64,000 bases of DNA, taken from assembly GCF_900102965.1 (NCBI RefSeq), contig NZ_FNGM01000010.1, positions 1 to 64,000 of the forward strand, given 5' to 3'. The DNA is from Paenibacillus jilunlii. Lineage in GTDB: Bacteria > Bacillota > Bacilli > Paenibacillales > Paenibacillaceae. The translations under genes and the position numbers were made by a program. Within the stretch, counting starts at the first letter, position 1, and every line of letters begins with the position of its first letter. Shown piece by piece: positions 42,963 to 51,994 of the stretch. The notes under the pieces are model-generated. The model saw only the letters and a list, made by a program, of their open reading frames with translations, searched no databases and was not told the DNA's origin.

Positions 42963-43105
42963 GAACAAATCTCCCTCCTGCTTTGATCATACAACATTCA
43001 TGCAATATTTCGTTTGTTGTACCATGAATCCTTGTGTGTCCGGCCATTGTCTCTTACAATATTGTTGCTGTACTTTAGAGTTTGACTTTAAGGAAGGAGT
43101 CGCAG

Positions 43106-43828
43106 GTGGACATTACCTTTACGCCGAAACAGATGGCTAAGAGACTTCAGGTCAGCACCACAACCTTGCGAAGATATGAGGATCTCAATTTGGTACCTGA
43201 CGTACCTCGAACAGCCAGTAATAGAAGATTTTATTCACCGGTCCATGTTCAAGGATTCATTGCTTTACGTACCTTGATAAAAGGATTTGGTATACCTGTC
43301 AGCTACGATGTCATGAGTCTGTTAAAAAAAGGTCACGTCGAACAGGCACTTTGGAAAATCAATTCACATCAATACAACATCCAAATGGAGAAACAACGGG
43401 TTGAAGAGGTCCTGAGCTTAATTCAAAAAACCGACTTCACCAAGTACAAGAATGTGCAGGTAACGGAAGAGATGAGAATCGGGGAGGTTGCCGCTATCAC
43501 TGGTGTAAACCCATCCGCTATCCGGCATTGGGAAAAGGAGGGGCTTATTCGCGCGAAGCGGAATCCGGAAAACGGGTATAGAGTCTTTACATCCAGGGAA
43601 TTAAAAAAGATTATTGTACTAAGCAGCCTAAGGAAAACCGTCTTTTTCATTGAAAGCATGAAGCAGTTGCTTGAAGCTTTAGAGAACCATGATCTAACTA
43701 CAATTGAACGCTCCTTCAAAGTGGCTCTTCAAAAGCTGAATGAGCAATTGGAAAAGCAAATGAACGGCATAGCGGAAATGATGAAATTTATAAATCTCTC
43801 ATGTTATATGCGACGGTTGGGGGATTGA
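43106..43828 (+). CDS. MerR family regulator with two HTH domains
   Basis: A 240-residue protein with two MerR-type DNA-binding segments: residues about 5-70 (FTPKQMAKRLQVSTTTLRRY) and about 123-190 (RIGEVAAITGVNPSAIRHWE), the second followed by a long helix as in classic MerR dimers. Most MerR proteins have only one. AGGAAGGAG 6 nt before the GTG at 43106 supports that start. A phosphotransferase of the antibiotic-kinase type follows 237 bp later, preceded by a hairpin leader, so a drug- or stress-responsive unit is plausible. Confidence 0.82.
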   Translation: MDITFTPKQMAKRLQVSTTTLRRYEDLNLVPDVPRTASNRRFYSPVHVQGFIALRTLIKGFGIPVSYDVMSLLKKGHVEQALWKINSHQYNIQMEKQRVEEVLSLIQKTDFTKYKNVQVTEEMRIGEVAAITGVNPSAIRHWEKEGLIRAKRNPENGYRVFTSRELKKIIVLSSLRKTVFFIESMKQLLEALENHDLTTIERSFKVALQKLNEQLEKQMNGIAEMMKFINLSCYMRRLGD

Positions 43829-43969
43829 GCTGAATAGGTAACTGACCGATAAAACTTGCTTATACTCAAATTTTCTTTTGAGTCCTCACAATGGATCATG
43901 CCACACTATAGTTGTGAAGTTGTATTTCTACTTTTTTCCTACGATAGAAGCCGGCTCTTTGGCTTTTCG

Positions 43970-44017
43970 CCGCGAAACAGCAGCTTCTCAGGAGGCTGCT
44001 TGTTCGCGGTATTTTTA
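43970..44017 (+). promoter_or_regulatory. Hairpin leader / possible attenuator before the phosphotransferase gene
   Basis: CCGCGAAACAGCAGC pairs with GCTGCTTGTTCGCGG (one bulge) and is followed by TATTTTTATG, as in an intrinsic terminator placed 50 bp ahead of a start codon. A GCCGGCTCTTTGGC segment just upstream (43951-43964) could form a competing stem. It may be the terminator of the MerR gene or an attenuator; the sequence alone does not decide. Confidence 0.5.
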
Positions 44018-44065
44018 TGCCCAAAAACAACTAGGCGTTTAAAAAAACGATTGGAGGACTTCATA

Positions 44066-45097
44066 ATGAGCGAAATAAAAGCCGAAACGCTGACACAGGT
44101 TTTAAGCAAAATACTCGGTACTACAATAATCTGCGCTGATTTTCAAACCAAGCAATTACATGGTGGTACACTGGGTGATGTGCAGCTTGTAACGGGCATT
44201 GCCATAACCGCTGACGGCGGGAAATTACCCTATAGAATCGTTTCAAAAACGCAGAAGAAATGGGAACGCTTCAGCGATCCGGATTCATGGCGCAGAGAAT
44301 ATGATTTTTATAAATCCAATTTCGGCGCTTTGTTTTCTGAATCATTCCGATGGCCTGAATGTTATTACGCCGAAATGAACGAAGAAGAAAACGAAACGCA
44401 GATATGGATGGAATATATCGACGGCATATCGGGTTTAGACCTGACCGGCGATATGTATGAACGCGCAGCCGAGGAATTAGGACGGTTCCAGGGCAAGGTG
44501 AATGCCGAACAGCCAGCTTTTTTCCAGAACTTGACCAACCTGAGCAATGTGGAGTACATGAAGAGCTTCTATCTTCATTACCGGTCATGGAAAAAAGTGT
44601 ACGATTATATACGCTCAGACGATTGCGAAATCCCGAAACACCTATGTAAAATGCTCATCGACATTGATGAAAGCGCAGACGAAATATTCAGCCGTATTGA
44701 AAAGCTGCCCATCGTGCTGTGTCACAGGGATTTTTGGGTGGCAAACATCTTCTATTCAGACGGTAAAACCATACTCATCGACTGGGATACCACTGGATGG
44801 GGCTATTTAGGTGAAGATTTGGCAAGTCTAATCGCGGACGAAGCCGATATTGAACACATGGTTGAATACTACCGCAGATGTATCCCGGCGTATTACAAGG
44901 GCTTTTCGGAATATGCGGATATTTCACACATAACGGATAACTGCGTTTATGAGATGATTCTACTTATGTTCGGGTACAGGCTTATAGAGTGGTATATGAA
45001 CGCTGGGGCTGGAGACAAACTCCAAGAAACAGATGATGAAAGTAAGCTGTACATTCATACTCTGCAAAAAATCTATGAGATGAGGAATGAACAATGA
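44066..45097 (+). CDS. Aminoglycoside phosphotransferase (APH)-like kinase
   Basis: A 343-residue protein with the eukaryotic-like kinase fold of the APH/choline kinase family. The catalytic loop VLCHRDFWVANIF (HxDxxxxN) and metal-binding LIDWDTTGWG are both intact. The N-lobe contains YRIVSKTQKKW, with the likely ATP-binding Lys. GGAGGA is 9 nt before the ATG at 44066, although the frame is open from 43856. The family also includes homoserine and choline kinases, so antibiotic resistance is possible but unproven. The preceding MerR gene and hairpin leader hint at inducible expression. Confidence 0.82.
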   Translation: MSEIKAETLTQVLSKILGTTIICADFQTKQLHGGTLGDVQLVTGIAITADGGKLPYRIVSKTQKKWERFSDPDSWRREYDFYKSNFGALFSESFRWPECYYAEMNEEENETQIWMEYIDGISGLDLTGDMYERAAEELGRFQGKVNAEQPAFFQNLTNLSNVEYMKSFYLHYRSWKKVYDYIRSDDCEIPKHLCKMLIDIDESADEIFSRIEKLPIVLCHRDFWVANIFYSDGKTILIDWDTTGWGYLGEDLASLIADEADIEHMVEYYRRCIPAYYKGFSEYADISHITDNCVYEMILLMFGYRLIEWYMNAGAGDKLQETDDESKLYIHTLQKIYEMRNEQ

Positions 45098-45236
45098 TGG
45101 GTAAATTGTTTCACTGTACTCGCGGGTATAGGCTTTGAGTGCGGGAGAACCGGCCTTTTTGCGATGACCATCCTTTCCAAGCTGTAATTGATCTTACAAT
45201 GTCACCCGGCGGTGGATAATAATTGAGGTGGAAAAT

Positions 45237-45404
45237 ATGAATAGAGATGAAGCAATAGCTCTTATTTTAAAATCAACGATTGAAGATTTATCTAAGGAAG
45301 CACGCGGAGAAATTTTAATGGATTGGTGGGGGATAGATCAAGACGATCCCGAATTTGATAAGTTGCCGGAAACATTGCAATCGGAGATACTTCAATTTGT
45401 TTAG
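45237..45404 (+). CDS. Small acidic protein of unknown function (55 residues)
   Basis: A 55-residue ORF beginning NRDEAIALILKSTIEDLS, with DWWGIDQDDPEF in the middle and KLPETLQSEILQFV at the end. GAGGTGG lies about 6 nt before the ATG. The codon use is even and the amphipathic helices are well formed, so it looks translated. No family is recognised. It follows the phosphotransferase by 139 bp, with no clear terminator between. Confidence 0.6.
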   Translation: MNRDEAIALILKSTIEDLSKEARGEILMDWWGIDQDDPEFDKLPETLQSEILQFV

Positions 45405-45460
45405 TAAATAAGTGAAATGTAACAGATGTTCAGCCTTGAGGGTTAAATTCTTGATTATTT

Positions 45461-45655
45461 GCCTGACTGTACTTAGTGCAATAGATTACTTGTTTGTTCT
45501 GTATGAAATGGCATTCTGCTGTATTTTGTGCAATAGATTTTCGGAGTTTGAGACAAAAGCAGCTATTTCAGGCGGATCTGCTGTACAGAGTGCAGTAGAT
45601 TGTGTTTTTCGGCCGATTTGGGAGTAATCTGCTGCAGGAAATGCAATAGATTGCG
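45461..45655 (+). repeat. Dispersed GTGCAATAGA composite repeat, copy 3
   Basis: Four ordered sub-repeats: 45466 (ACTGTACTTAGTGCAATAGA), 45517 (CTGCTGTATTTTGTGCAATA), 45579 (CTGCTGTACAGAGTGCAGTA) and 45630 (CTGCTGCAGGAAATGCAATA). Steps of 62 and 51 bp separate the last three. This is the clearest copy. It fills most of the gap between the 55-residue ORF and the sigma factor gene. Confidence 0.82.
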
Positions 45656-45857
45656 TTTGCGTTCGAGCTGAATTTGGAAGAGATTCGAATCGGCTTCCTC
45701 GTTTGGATTGGCCTGCTTGCTCCAAGTCGGGTTAACCGAACCGGGGTACCGGCTCATAAATGTGATGAAATACTCTGGGGGGCCGTATGGGATGTAACCT
45801 TTCTCCCTAACTATGGCACCTATAGATTAAGAACATGAGAAAAGAGGCTGGCGGCGT

Positions 45858-47447
45858 ATGCGGCAATGGGTGGAGAAGGCGAGGCAGGGGGATGCGGAGG
45901 CGTTCGCGCAGCTGATGGCGCATTGCCGGGGGATGGCGTATGCGGTGTCGTATGACATGCTTAAGGATGTCCATCTGGCGGAGGATGCGGTGCAGGAGGC
46001 GTTCCTTGAAGCCTTTCTGAATCTGCATAGGCTAAGCGAGCCGGCCGCTTTTCCGGGCTGGTTCAGGACGATTGTTGTGAGGCAATGCCAGCGGACCCTG
46101 CGGCGCAAGCGCCATACCCTGCTCCCGCTGGACGAAGCTCTGCAAGATTTGCAGAATGAGCCGGGTGCAGCGGATATCCTGGAACGGAAAGAAGCAGAGC
46201 AGGTGCTGCAAAGCTCAGTGGCAGCGTTATCCGACAAGCTTAGAGTTCCGGTGCAGCTGTTTTATTTCTACGGCTATTCGCTTCAGGAGATATCCGGATA
46301 TCTGGGAACTCCGGTGCAGACCCTCAAGAAGCGGCTTCACGATGCCCGCCAAAAGCTGAAAGGCACGCTCCCGGTAGCCGACCTGGCATCCGTGTTCAAT
46401 CATTTGTATGAAGGAGGCAGAAAAATGCTGCATATTGTGAACGGAGATGTTGTGGGCAACATGCTGAAGCATGGCATTGTTCAAGGAGATGTACTGGTGT
46501 GGAGGGAGATATACTCTTCCGGGCCGATATTTGCAGACCTTTCCGGGCCGCGGGAACGGGCCGAGCGCGCCCGGGTGCTGGAAGCAACTCTCGGGATTCC
46601 GGCTGGTGAGTATATGACAGGCTGTGAGGAGCAGGAGCAGAAACTTCGTGAATATGCCCAATACGATGAAGTCGTACTGTGGTTTGAGCATGACCTGTTC
46701 GACCAGAGTATGCTTGCCTATCTGCTTCATTGGTTCAAGGGGCAGAAGCCGGGCCGGACCAAGCTTAGTCTGCTGTGCATCGGAGAGTTTCCGGGAGTTG
46801 AACGGTTTCATGGTCTGGGACAGCTTACTCCGGCCCAGCTTGGAACGTTGTCCGGGACCTGGCGGAGTATTGGGCGGCAAGAAATAGGGTTGGGAAGCGA
46901 GCTGTGGCAGGCGTATGCTTCTCCTGACCCCACCCGAATGGCTGATTTACTGGATCAAAAGAATGCAGAACTCGCCGCATCCGGCCTGCCTTTTGCCTAT
47001 GATGCGTTCCGAACGCATCTCATGCGCCTGCCTTCCGTGCAGAATGGCCTTGGGATTGTGGAACAGACCACACTTGAAGCTGTTGCATCCGGGGCACATA
47101 CGCCGCTGGAATTATTCCAGCAGGTGACCGACGCGCTGCATGTTCTCGGCATGGGTGATGTCGAATATTGGAAGGTTCTGCGTGCGCTCACGGCAGGGGA
47201 GCATCCTCTGCTGTACATCGAAGGGGCTGAAGGCTACACGGATTTCCGGCAGATTCCGGAGTTCCTGAACCGCAGAGTTACGGTGACGGAGCTGGGGCAG
47301 CAGATACTGGAAGGAGCGGCGGACCGCGTCCTGGTCCAAGGAATAGATGAGTGGTATGGAGGCCTGCATATGCAGGGGCACGAAGTGCCATGGCGGTGGG
47401 ATACTGAGGCTGGACAATTGGTCCGCCAGCGTATAAATACACAGTAA
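45858..47447 (+). CDS. ECF-type sigma factor fused to a DUF1835 domain
   Basis: A 529-residue fusion. Residues about 1-165 are a sigma-70 family (ECF) protein: region 2 with DVHLAEDAVQEAFLEAFLNL and FPGWFRTIVVRQCQRTLRRK, region 4 with YGYSLQEISGYLGTPVQTLKKRL. After a short linker (about 170-190), residues 193-529 match DUF1835 (MLHIVNGDVVGNMLKHGI, FEHDLFDQSMLAYLLHWF). No stop or frameshift lies between. The DUF1835 part could sense a ligand or control the sigma part; this is inference. The upstream ribosome binding site is weak (AGAGGCTGGC). Confidence 0.88.
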   Translation: MRQWVEKARQGDAEAFAQLMAHCRGMAYAVSYDMLKDVHLAEDAVQEAFLEAFLNLHRLSEPAAFPGWFRTIVVRQCQRTLRRKRHTLLPLDEALQDLQNEPGAADILERKEAEQVLQSSVAALSDKLRVPVQLFYFYGYSLQEISGYLGTPVQTLKKRLHDARQKLKGTLPVADLASVFNHLYEGGRKMLHIVNGDVVGNMLKHGIVQGDVLVWREIYSSGPIFADLSGPRERAERARVLEATLGIPAGEYMTGCEEQEQKLREYAQYDEVVLWFEHDLFDQSMLAYLLHWFKGQKPGRTKLSLLCIGEFPGVERFHGLGQLTPAQLGTLSGTWRSIGRQEIGLGSELWQAYASPDPTRMADLLDQKNAELAASGLPFAYDAFRTHLMRLPSVQNGLGIVEQTTLEAVASGAHTPLELFQQVTDALHVLGMGDVEYWKVLRALTAGEHPLLYIEGAEGYTDFRQIPEFLNRRVTVTELGQQILEGAADRVLVQGIDEWYGGLHMQGHEVPWRWDTEAGQLVRQRINTQ

Positions 47448-47681
47448 AGATAGCCGCCGGGAGCATATTGGAAATTGTTTTTTGCCGCTCACCATAACAA
47501 AATACGATTTGTGACGTATAATGATTGTTCTGATCTTTAGGTGCTGAAGGGCAATCACGGAAAGATCCGCTGCGAATACAAGCAAGGCTGTAGTTTTTGG
47601 GCATACGCAATTCATTTTATACGTTCGGATACAAATTAATGAACTCCAGTTACATTCCGGAATAAAATAAATATATGCCCT

Positions 47682-47714
47682 GCCCTTCTTGTATCTGCAA
47701 GTGGGTCTTTTTTA
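47682..47714 (+). terminator. Weak terminator-like hairpin
   Basis: GCCCTTCTTG and CAAGTGGGTC form an imperfect stem followed by six T. It lies 230 bp after the sigma-DUF1835 stop. Otherwise 47448-47946 shows no supported gene. Confidence 0.35.
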
Positions 47715-47946
47715 CTTATTTATCCGGTTCGCTGGTTAAGGAAAATTATGGGTGGTATGATGGGGATACCTTTTCAGCGGGTCAATGAAAAACGGCCTAG
47801 ACCAGAGGGCGAATCCAAGTACAGCTCTGCGCCTTAAGCATCATTGTACGCAATAAGTTTATTTTCCGCCTCGGTTTAACCGATGTAATACGTAAACAGA
47901 CGTAACCCAAGATGAACTAGAGAAACCTTTTGGAGGAGAGAGCACC

Positions 47947-48156
47947 ATGGCTAAGAAACAATTTATTTGCAGTAAATGCGGATGTAAAGAGTATGCCGTG
48001 GACCAGTTTCAGGCGACCGGCGGCAACTTTGCCAAGCTTTTTGATGTCCAGAACAAAAAATTCATCACCATCAGCTGCCGGGAATGCGGATATACGGAAT
48101 TATACAAGTCCAATACGGCAAGCGGCATGAATATATTGGACTTCTTGATGAATTAG
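47947..48156 (+). CDS. Zinc-ribbon nucleic-acid-binding protein (DUF2082 type)
   Basis: A 69-residue protein with two CxxC knuckles, Cys8/Cys11 and Cys44/Cys47, separated by a 32-residue loop (GGNFAKLFDVQNKKF). It matches the small Zn-ribbon family annotated as nucleic-acid-binding. TTGGAGGAG lies about 9 nt before the ATG. It appears monocistronic; no partner is nearby. Between its stop and the iron operon (48157-48476) nothing convincing is seen. Confidence 0.85.
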   Translation: MAKKQFICSKCGCKEYAVDQFQATGGNFAKLFDVQNKKFITISCRECGYTELYKSNTASGMNILDFLMN

Positions 48157-48476
48157 AATTAGATCCCCTGAGTTACATATCTGCAGGCCATCCTGATGAA
48201 AAATATTCGCCCAACGGTTGAAAAATATGCTGAAGCGATGCCTATAGCTGATGTTAGGTTTTGCAGCAAGTGTGGATAAAGAGCGGCGGACATATTTGAA
48301 TGTCTGCCAGCCACCCTTGTGCTTCTATTCACAACTTGAACACGGCGTCCGCCGTCTCCTCACTGGCCAACTACCAAACCGCCTCGATCAAATAGAACAG
48401 ACTGAATACGAGGGCTATACCCGATAAAAGAAATATTTATGCCGTATCCCTTTTTCAAATGTAACACTTATTTCAG

Positions 48477-48532
48477 AACCCCGGGCAATCGTCGCTTTTA
48501 CAGGAGGCTTGCCGGGGTTTTGGCTTTTTTTA
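48477..48532 (+). terminator. Terminator upstream of the iron operon
   Basis: AACCCCGGGCAA pairs with TTGCCGGGGTT (one bulged base), followed after GGC by a seven-T run. It separates the preceding unit from the Fur-regulated promoter. Confidence 0.75.
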
Positions 48533-48556
48533 AATGTTACAAATTAGATTTGTCCA

Positions 48557-48608
48557 TTGCCAAAATACGGCTCTTTCCTTTACAATGTTATAATGATAAT
48601 GATTATCA
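48557..48608 (+). promoter_or_regulatory. Promoter with a perfect Fur box
   Basis: TGATAAT-G-ATTATCA (48594-48608) is an exact 7-1-7 Fur inverted repeat. It lies just after likely promoter elements TTGCCA (48557-48562) and TACAAT (48581-48586), 18 bp apart, so bound Fur would block transcription of the permease operon. Confidence 0.88.
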
Positions 48609-48633
48609 ATTTCATAAAGAAAAGGTGGAAGAT

Positions 48634-49692
48634 ATGAGTCAACAGACAGCAGCCGGCACAGGTCCCCTCGGGCGGCAGAATGAGGTGAAGCTTCGTTCGC
48701 GGCCCTGGGCGGCTACACTGATCCTGGTTGGCGGTCTGATTGCCCTGGCGCTGGGTATTGCGGTATCGGTCTCGTTCGGGGCCGCGGATATTAAGCTGTC
48801 GGTGGTATGGAGCGCTATTTTTCAGTTCAATCCGGATATCACGGATCACCAGATTATCCGGGAGCTTCGGCTGCCCCGTGTGCTTGGCGGCGTGATGATC
48901 GGTGCAAGCTTTGCTGTGGCAGGAGCGATCATGCAGGGGATGACCCGCAACCCGCTCGCGGATTCCGGGCTGATGGGCATTAATTCAGGGGCAGGATTTG
49001 CGCTGGCGCTTGTGTTTGCATTTATGCCGAATCTGCCGTTCATGAGTTTGATTCTGTATTCATTTGCGGGTGCAGGCGCGGGAGCGGCGATTGTGTATGG
49101 TGTCGGGTCATTGGCTAAAGGCGGATTGACCCCAGCCCGTCTGGTATTGGCCGGTGCGGCTTTAAGTGCGCTGCTCTCGGCATTAAGCGAAGGCGTGGCT
49201 TTGTATTATAAAATTGGACAAGATCTGGCCTTTTGGTATGCAGGAGGCATAGCCGGAACGAAATGGTTCCAGCTGAAAATCATGTTCCCCTGGGTTGTTG
49301 CGGCGATTCTTGGGGCCATCGTGTTGTCCCGCTCCATTACCATGCTCAGCTTGGGCGATGATGTTGCCAAAGGCCTTGGGCAGCGTACAGGCCTGGTGAA
49401 GCTGGCAGGCTCTCTGATCGTCCTGGTTCTTGCCGGTTCATCGGTATCTGTAGTTGGAGCCGTCGGTTTTATTGGTCTGATCATTCCCCATTTGACGCGG
49501 TATCTTGTCGGTGTGGATTACAGGTGGATTATTCCGTGCTCTGCTGTGCTTGGCAGTCTGCTGGTGGTGCTCGCTGATTTGACGGCCAGAACCATTATCC
49601 CGCAGCATGAAACGCCGCTGGGTGCGATTCTTGCACTGATTGGTGTGCCTTTCTTTCTGTATCTGGCCCGCAAAGAAAGAAGGGAGCTGTGA
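48634..49692 (+). CDS. FecCD family iron-siderophore ABC permease 1
   Basis: A 352-residue integral membrane permease with about ten helices. Family motifs include ELRLPRVLGGVMIGASFAVAG (about residue 79), MQGMTRNPLADSGLMGINSG and GFIGLIIPHLTRYLVG near the C-terminus. The ATG at 48634 follows AAAGGTGG by about 6 nt; the open frame upstream to 48439 runs through the terminator and Fur box and is not used. Directly followed by a second permease. Expression should rise when iron is scarce. Confidence 0.92.
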   Translation: MSQQTAAGTGPLGRQNEVKLRSRPWAATLILVGGLIALALGIAVSVSFGAADIKLSVVWSAIFQFNPDITDHQIIRELRLPRVLGGVMIGASFAVAGAIMQGMTRNPLADSGLMGINSGAGFALALVFAFMPNLPFMSLILYSFAGAGAGAAIVYGVGSLAKGGLTPARLVLAGAALSALLSALSEGVALYYKIGQDLAFWYAGGIAGTKWFQLKIMFPWVVAAILGAIVLSRSITMLSLGDDVAKGLGQRTGLVKLAGSLIVLVLAGSSVSVVGAVGFIGLIIPHLTRYLVGVDYRWIIPCSAVLGSLLVVLADLTARTIIPQHETPLGAILALIGVPFFLYLARKERREL

Positions 49693-49694
49693 GT

Positions 49695-50729
49695 ATGTCC
49701 AAGACAACGGCCATGAGTTTTGATGAAGTTAGACGCAGACGCGGATTTCGGGTGCTGGCAGTCATCTCTGTCCTGATTGCTGCTGCTTTAATTATCAGTG
49801 TGAATACAGGATACATACGTTTGACGCCGTTGGAGCTGCTGCACACCCTGCTTGGCCGGGGAACGGATAAGCAGGAGCTCATTCTTTTCGATTTCCGTCT
49901 GCCGCGGATTGTGATTTCGCTTCTGATTGGAGCCGGTCTGGCGGTTTCGGGGGCAGTGATGCAAGGCGTTTTCCGCAATGATCTGGCTGACCCCGGCATT
50001 CTCGGGATCAATGCCGGAGCGGGGCTTATGGTCATGCTGCTGATATCCTTTTATCCGGCAGCGACTGCGGCACCGGTCTTTATGCTTCCGCTGGTGGCCT
50101 TTGCGGGGGCTGCATGTACGGCGGCAATGATTTATGCACTTGCCTATAAGCGGCATCAGGGGATTTCGCCGATCCGGCTGCTGCTGACCGGTGTAGCGGT
50201 TGCTGCCGGGATGAGTGCAGCGATGATTGTGCTTACCTTGCGCCTCGATCCGGATAAATACCAGTTTGTTGCCACCTGGCTGGCGGGCAGCATCTGGGGA
50301 ACCAGCTGGAAGTTCGTGCTGTCCCTGCTGCCCTGGATTCTTATTCTGTTGCCCTATGTGATCTATAAGGCCAGAGTCATGAATGTATTGAATCTAGGCG
50401 ACCAGACTGCCACCGGGTTGGGCGCGGCAGTAACCAAGGAACAATTCCGTCTGCTCGGGGCTGCGGTAGGGTTGGCAGCGGCCAGTGTAGCCGTAAGCGG
50501 CGGAATCGGGTTCGTCGGCTTGATCGGCCCCCACCTGGCCCGGCGCCTGGTGGGGCCGAAGCATCAGCTGCTGCTGCCCGCTTCGGCACTGCTGGGTTCC
50601 TTGCTTGTCCTGACGGCGGATACCCTCGGCCGCTGGATTCTGCAGCCGTCCGAAATACCGACCGGCATTGTTGTCGCTGTAATCGGTGCGCCTTATTTTC
50701 TATATTTACTGGCCCGAACCCGGTCCTAA
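49695..50729 (+). CDS. FecCD family iron-siderophore ABC permease 2
   Basis: A 344-residue partner permease, 2 bp after the first stop. It has the same family motifs (FDFRLPRIVISLLIGAGLAV, MQGVFRNDLADPGILGINAG, GFVGLIGPHLARRLVG). AGGGAG 8 nt before the ATG at 49695 is preferred over the closer GTG at 49689. It pairs with permease 1 to form the membrane channel. No binding protein or ATPase gene lies in this operon, so these must come from elsewhere. Confidence 0.92.
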   Translation: MSKTTAMSFDEVRRRRGFRVLAVISVLIAAALIISVNTGYIRLTPLELLHTLLGRGTDKQELILFDFRLPRIVISLLIGAGLAVSGAVMQGVFRNDLADPGILGINAGAGLMVMLLISFYPAATAAPVFMLPLVAFAGAACTAAMIYALAYKRHQGISPIRLLLTGVAVAAGMSAAMIVLTLRLDPDKYQFVATWLAGSIWGTSWKFVLSLLPWILILLPYVIYKARVMNVLNLGDQTATGLGAAVTKEQFRLLGAAVGLAAASVAVSGGIGFVGLIGPHLARRLVGPKHQLLLPASALLGSLLVLTADTLGRWILQPSEIPTGIVVAVIGAPYFLYLLARTRS

Positions 50730-50773
50730 CTTGTTTTGCAGCTGAAATACCAATACACCTTGGAGGGGAATAT

Positions 50774-51814
50774 ATGAGCATAGAGCTGGAATTATACGAT
50801 GTGACGATTATTGGCGGCGGTCCTGCCGGGATGTATACAGCTTTTTATAGCGGTATGCGTGATCTCAAAACCAAACTGATAGAGGCTAAGGAAGAGCTGG
50901 GCGGCAGAATGCTCATTTATCCTGAGAAAATGATCTGGGATGTAGGGGGAGTCACTCCGATTCTCTGCCGTAAATTGATTGATCAGCTGGCCGAGCAGGC
51001 CCGGACCTTTGATCCGACCATCGTGCTGGGTCAACAGATTATTGCCCAGGAGCGGCAGGAGGACGGCACGTACATTCTCACTTCGGCGACAGGTGAGCGG
51101 CACTGGACACGTACAATCATTCTAACCATAGGATATGGCATCCTCCAAATGGCGAAGCTGGAAATAGAGGGAGCGGACCGCTATGAGGTAACGAACCTTC
51201 ATTATACTGTGCAGGAGCTGGAGCCCTTCCGCGGCAAACGGGTGCTCATCTCCGGCGGCGGTGATTCGGCGGTGGATTGGGCCAACGAGCTGGAGCAGGT
51301 TGCCGCAAGCGTGACGATCGTGCACCGGCGCGAGCAGTTCGGCGGTCATGAGAAGAACATTGCCCGCATGAAAGCCTCGTCAGTCCAAGTGCGTGTCCCG
51401 CATACGGTCAGCCAACTGCATAGCAGCGACGGGGAGAAGATAGACCAGGTTACGATAACCCATATGGAATCCGGCGCATCCGAGCAGCTTGAGGTCGACG
51501 CAGTGATTGTGAACCACGGGCTGAAGAGTGATTTTGGTCCGCTCAAGGACTGGGGGCTGGACATGGGCGAGTGGTGGGCCAATGTCAGCAGCAGGCTGGA
51601 GACCAACCTTCCCGGCGTTTTTGCCGCCGGAGATTTTGTGGATTACAGCAGCAAGGTCCGGCTGATCGCCGGAACGTTCACCGATGCGGTTCTGGCTCTG
51701 AACAGCGCTAAGCTGTATATGGACCCTGATGCACCGAAGGTGGCTTACGTCTCCTCGCATAATGAACGCTTTAAGGAGAAGAACAAGGCGCTTGGCGTAG
51801 TGGATGAACACTAG
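50774..51814 (+). CDS. Ferredoxin/flavodoxin-NADP+ reductase type 2 (thioredoxin-reductase-like)
   Basis: A 346-residue FAD/NAD(P)-binding oxidoreductase. FAD-binding IIGGGPAGMYTAFY lies at about 11-24, NADP-binding ISGGGDSAVDWANEL at about 160, and FAAGDFVDYSSKVRLIAG at about 278. It lacks the CxxC of thioredoxin reductases, which puts it with YumC/YcgT-type ferredoxin reductases. It is third in the Fur-controlled operon, so a role in reducing ferric siderophores inside the cell is likely. GGAGGGG precedes the ATG by 8 nt. Confidence 0.9.
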   Translation: MSIELELYDVTIIGGGPAGMYTAFYSGMRDLKTKLIEAKEELGGRMLIYPEKMIWDVGGVTPILCRKLIDQLAEQARTFDPTIVLGQQIIAQERQEDGTYILTSATGERHWTRTIILTIGYGILQMAKLEIEGADRYEVTNLHYTVQELEPFRGKRVLISGGGDSAVDWANELEQVAASVTIVHRREQFGGHEKNIARMKASSVQVRVPHTVSQLHSSDGEKIDQVTITHMESGASEQLEVDAVIVNHGLKSDFGPLKDWGLDMGEWWANVSSRLETNLPGVFAAGDFVDYSSKVRLIAGTFTDAVLALNSAKLYMDPDAPKVAYVSSHNERFKEKNKALGVVDEH

Positions 51815-51841
51815 CAGGCTCTTCATGAAGGGATCACGAAT

Positions 51842-51886
51842 AGAGGCTGGCCGTATGCAGAAATTCTGCACGGCCAGCCTCTTTGT
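51842..51886 (+). terminator. Strong hairpin terminator after the iron operon
   Basis: AGAGGCTGGCCGT pairs perfectly with ACGGCCAGCCTCT, with GCAGAA/TTCTGC inside. The T tract is short (CTTTG). Confidence 0.75.
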
Positions 51887-51994
51887 GCGGGGAAGAACCG
51901 CTGGGTTCCCTTAGGCAGCGCAAGCCTGAGTTATTCCATAACCTGCATAAAAAAAGGATAGCGGGCAAATAGTATGTGCAGGAGGTGCTTGCTG

